From an uncultured Lachnospiraceae bacterium (GTDB taxonomy: Bacteria; Bacillota; Clostridia; Lachnospirales; Lachnospiraceae), in contig CAMWTF010000131.1 of the NCBI GenBank assembly GCA_947177105.1, forward strand, positions 1 through 6,833: a stretch of DNA of 6,833 nt. The letters run 5' to 3'. A program made the position numbers and the translations under genes. Below are positions 5,903 to 6,833 of the stretch, in pieces. Below the pieces are notes generated by a model, which was given only the letters and a program-made list of their open reading frames with translations, was not told the origin of the DNA and made no database searches. Position 1 is the stretch's first letter, and every line of letters starts with the position of its first letter.

Positions 5903-5961
5903 TTTGAATGTATTACATTCAAATACGTATTAAGGGATATTGCAGGCGCAGCCAGCAATAT
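5903..5961. repeat. Palindromic intergenic repeat, copy D (second of a tandem pair)
   Basis: Hairpin 1 is TTTGAATGT (5903-5911), loop ATT, ACATTCAAA (5915-5923). The arms are identical to those of copy C while the loop differs. The linker palindrome AATACGTATT (5922-5931) follows, then hairpin 2: ATATTGC (5937-5943), A, GGC, loop GCA, GCC, A, GCAATAT (5955-5961). Unlike copy B, the two G before the left arm have no CC partner. Similarity to B stops sharply at the end of the right arm (5961). Confidence 0.85.
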
Positions 5962-6053
5962 GGCTTTGAAGCTGACTGAAAGACGAGCAAGGGCCTTTCT
6001 CTCCTATGTGATGGAACCAATGTGGGAAAAACAGTGATGGAAAGGATCTGGGG

Positions 6054-6833
6054 ATGAGAATATTGTTTCCTTCCAGCTATATGAACAGCCGGAGAGTGGA
6101 TGAGGCATTTGAAGGAGAATATGAGGCGGTGCTTCGTGCGGGGATGGATGCGGTGTTGTTCCGACAGCAGGTGTGGGATGAAAAGAGGGAGATCCGGCTT
6201 GACACTGAAAAGTCAGATTGCGCTGTGTACCGTGGCTGGATGATGAAGCCGGAGGTCTATCGGGTTTTCTATGACCAGCTGCGGGATAAAGGGATTAGTC
6301 TGCTCACCGCTCCCGACCACTATGAGACTATGCATCTTTTCCCCAATGCATACAAATGGCTGGAGGAGGACACACCGAAAGCCCTCTTTTTTCCGCTACA
6401 TGCCCGGATGGATGTGGAAAAGATCAGGAGTGAACTGGGGGAGTTCCTGATCAAGGACTATGTGAAGTCGGCAAAAAACACGGATTTTCCGGCGTATATT
6501 GACAGGGACATGTCCCAGGCGGCGTTTGAAAGGTGGATGGAGCGGTTTTATGAGATCAGAGGGGAATTGCTTACTGGGGGAATCTTGGCTAAACAATATG
6601 TGAAACTAAAAAAATACGGCGGGTATACCAATGAGTACCGGGTTTTCTATCTGCGAGGGCAGATTATCTCTGTGAGCAGAAATTCTCTGCAGCCTGATTA
6701 TGCCGCCAAGCTGCCCGGGAGCTTGGCGGAAAAGTATGTCACGCTGCCCAGCCCTTTTTACACGGTGGATTACGCGGAAAAGGAGGATGGCCAATGGGTT
6801 GTGGTGGAGGCCGGGGACGGCGGGGTGTCAGGG
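6054..6833 (+). CDS. ATP-grasp domain protein, R2K clade type, 3' partial
   Basis: The gene is open from ATG 6054 to the window edge (260 codons, no stop). AAGGA (6042-6046) lies seven bases upstream of the ATG. The product matches the R2K family of ATP-grasp proteins: an N-terminal strand MRILFPSSYMNSRRVDEAF, YRGWMM (59-64), HLFPNAYKW (94-102), the nucleotide-binding strand FLIKDYVKSAKN (131-142), GGYTNEYRVFYLRGQIISVSRNS (189-211) with the second conserved Arg, SPFYTVDYA (233-241), and the metal-binding end VVVEAGDGGVSG (249-260). ATP-grasp enzymes use ATP to join a carboxylate to an amine or similar nucleophile through an acyl-phosphate. R2K members have been linked by comparative genomics to peptide-like or tellurium-resistance-associated pathways, but their substrates are mostly unknown. 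The conserved GDG-VSG end suggests that little of the protein is missing. It is the first gene after the tandem repeats. Confidence 0.82.
   Translation, partial: MRILFPSSYMNSRRVDEAFEGEYEAVLRAGMDAVLFRQQVWDEKREIRLDTEKSDCAVYRGWMMKPEVYRVFYDQLRDKGISLLTAPDHYETMHLFPNAYKWLEEDTPKALFFPLHARMDVEKIRSELGEFLIKDYVKSAKNTDFPAYIDRDMSQAAFERWMERFYEIRGELLTGGILAKQYVKLKKYGGYTNEYRVFYLRGQIISVSRNSLQPDYAAKLPGSLAEKYVTLPSPFYTVDYAEKEDGQWVVVEAGDGGVSG

Larger units (their letters stand above)
5783..6053. other. Longest intergenic gap (271 bp), holding the tandem repeats
   Basis: The stretch begins with T-rich sequence (5786-5800) lacking a preceding GC hairpin, so no terminator is called. It then holds the two tandem repeat copies (5828-5961). 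The remaining ~90 bp, 5962-6053, shows no repeat. An open run of 25 codons, ATG 5960 to TGA 6037, crosses it, has no ribosome binding site, and is not taken as a gene. Confidence 0.6.

Noticed and set aside
361..5961. Repeats as classical integron attC sites
   Set aside because: I found no matched GTTRRRY and RYYYAAC core boxes at the ends of the elements, and no integrase gene is in the window. The resemblance is in layout only.
5828..5961. CRISPR array
   Set aside because: There are only two tandem copies, the repeats are internally palindromic two-hairpin units with sequence differences, no unique spacers of constant size are seen, and no cas genes are present.
5855..6037. 60-codon open frame running through the tandem repeats, including a possible short peptide from ATG 5960
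   Set aside because: Most of it is read through the palindromes, there is no ribosome binding site, and it shows no family similarity; it is probably chance.

Overview
All recognisable genes in this window lie on the + strand. The proteins look like those of a Gram-positive anaerobe of the Lachnospiraceae/Clostridia type. Supporting signs are strong purine-rich Shine-Dalgarno sites (AGGAGG, GGGAGG), use of GTG starts, balanced base composition, and family versions (PepF, AlkD-like, streptothricin-acetyltransferase-like GNAT, R2K ATP-grasp) that I know mainly from gut clostridia. This placement is inference; no rRNA or tRNA is present.

Layout: the 3' end of an oligoendopeptidase F gene (1-356) comes first. 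A row of mostly short, stand-alone genes follows: a ParB/Srx-like plus GNAT two-domain protein (464-1546), a streptothricin-acetyltransferase-like GNAT (1685-2230), an ASCH-domain protein (2386-2829), an AlkD-like DNA alkylation repair protein (2966-3655), a GNAT 5 bp behind it (3661-4209), another GNAT (4289-4786), a small 'ADP-ribosylation/crystallin J1'-type protein (4863-5228), a further GNAT (5312-5782), and an R2K-type ATP-grasp protein running off the right edge (6054-6833). Five GNAT domains sit within about 5.3 kb, each from a different-looking subfamily. The genes do not form an obvious pathway. The set looks like an accessory collection of small-molecule-modifying and repair functions. 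No convincing intrinsic terminator and only one weak promoter-like sequence are visible, so read-through transcription is plausible.

The most interesting structure is between the genes. Four junctions carry members of a short palindromic repeat family: 361-425, 1569-1642, 2241-2280, and two tandem copies at 5828-5961. The core is a hairpin of the form arm, A, GGC, 3-nt loop, GCC, A, opposite arm, with the right arm GCAATAT or GCGATAT. Arms differ between copies in a compensated way. The most complete copies have a second hairpin upstream (TTTGAATGT / ACATTCAAA with a 3-nt loop). Copies 4.3 kb apart share a 47-nt block with one mismatch. One copy looks chimeric, with 22 nt lodged between the loop and the closing arm. 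Together with the one-way array of small unrelated genes, this suggests a cassette-like gene array whose junction repeats may be recombination sites, but no integron-type attC core or recombinase gene is visible. A REP-like palindromic repeat or an RNA element is the main alternative.
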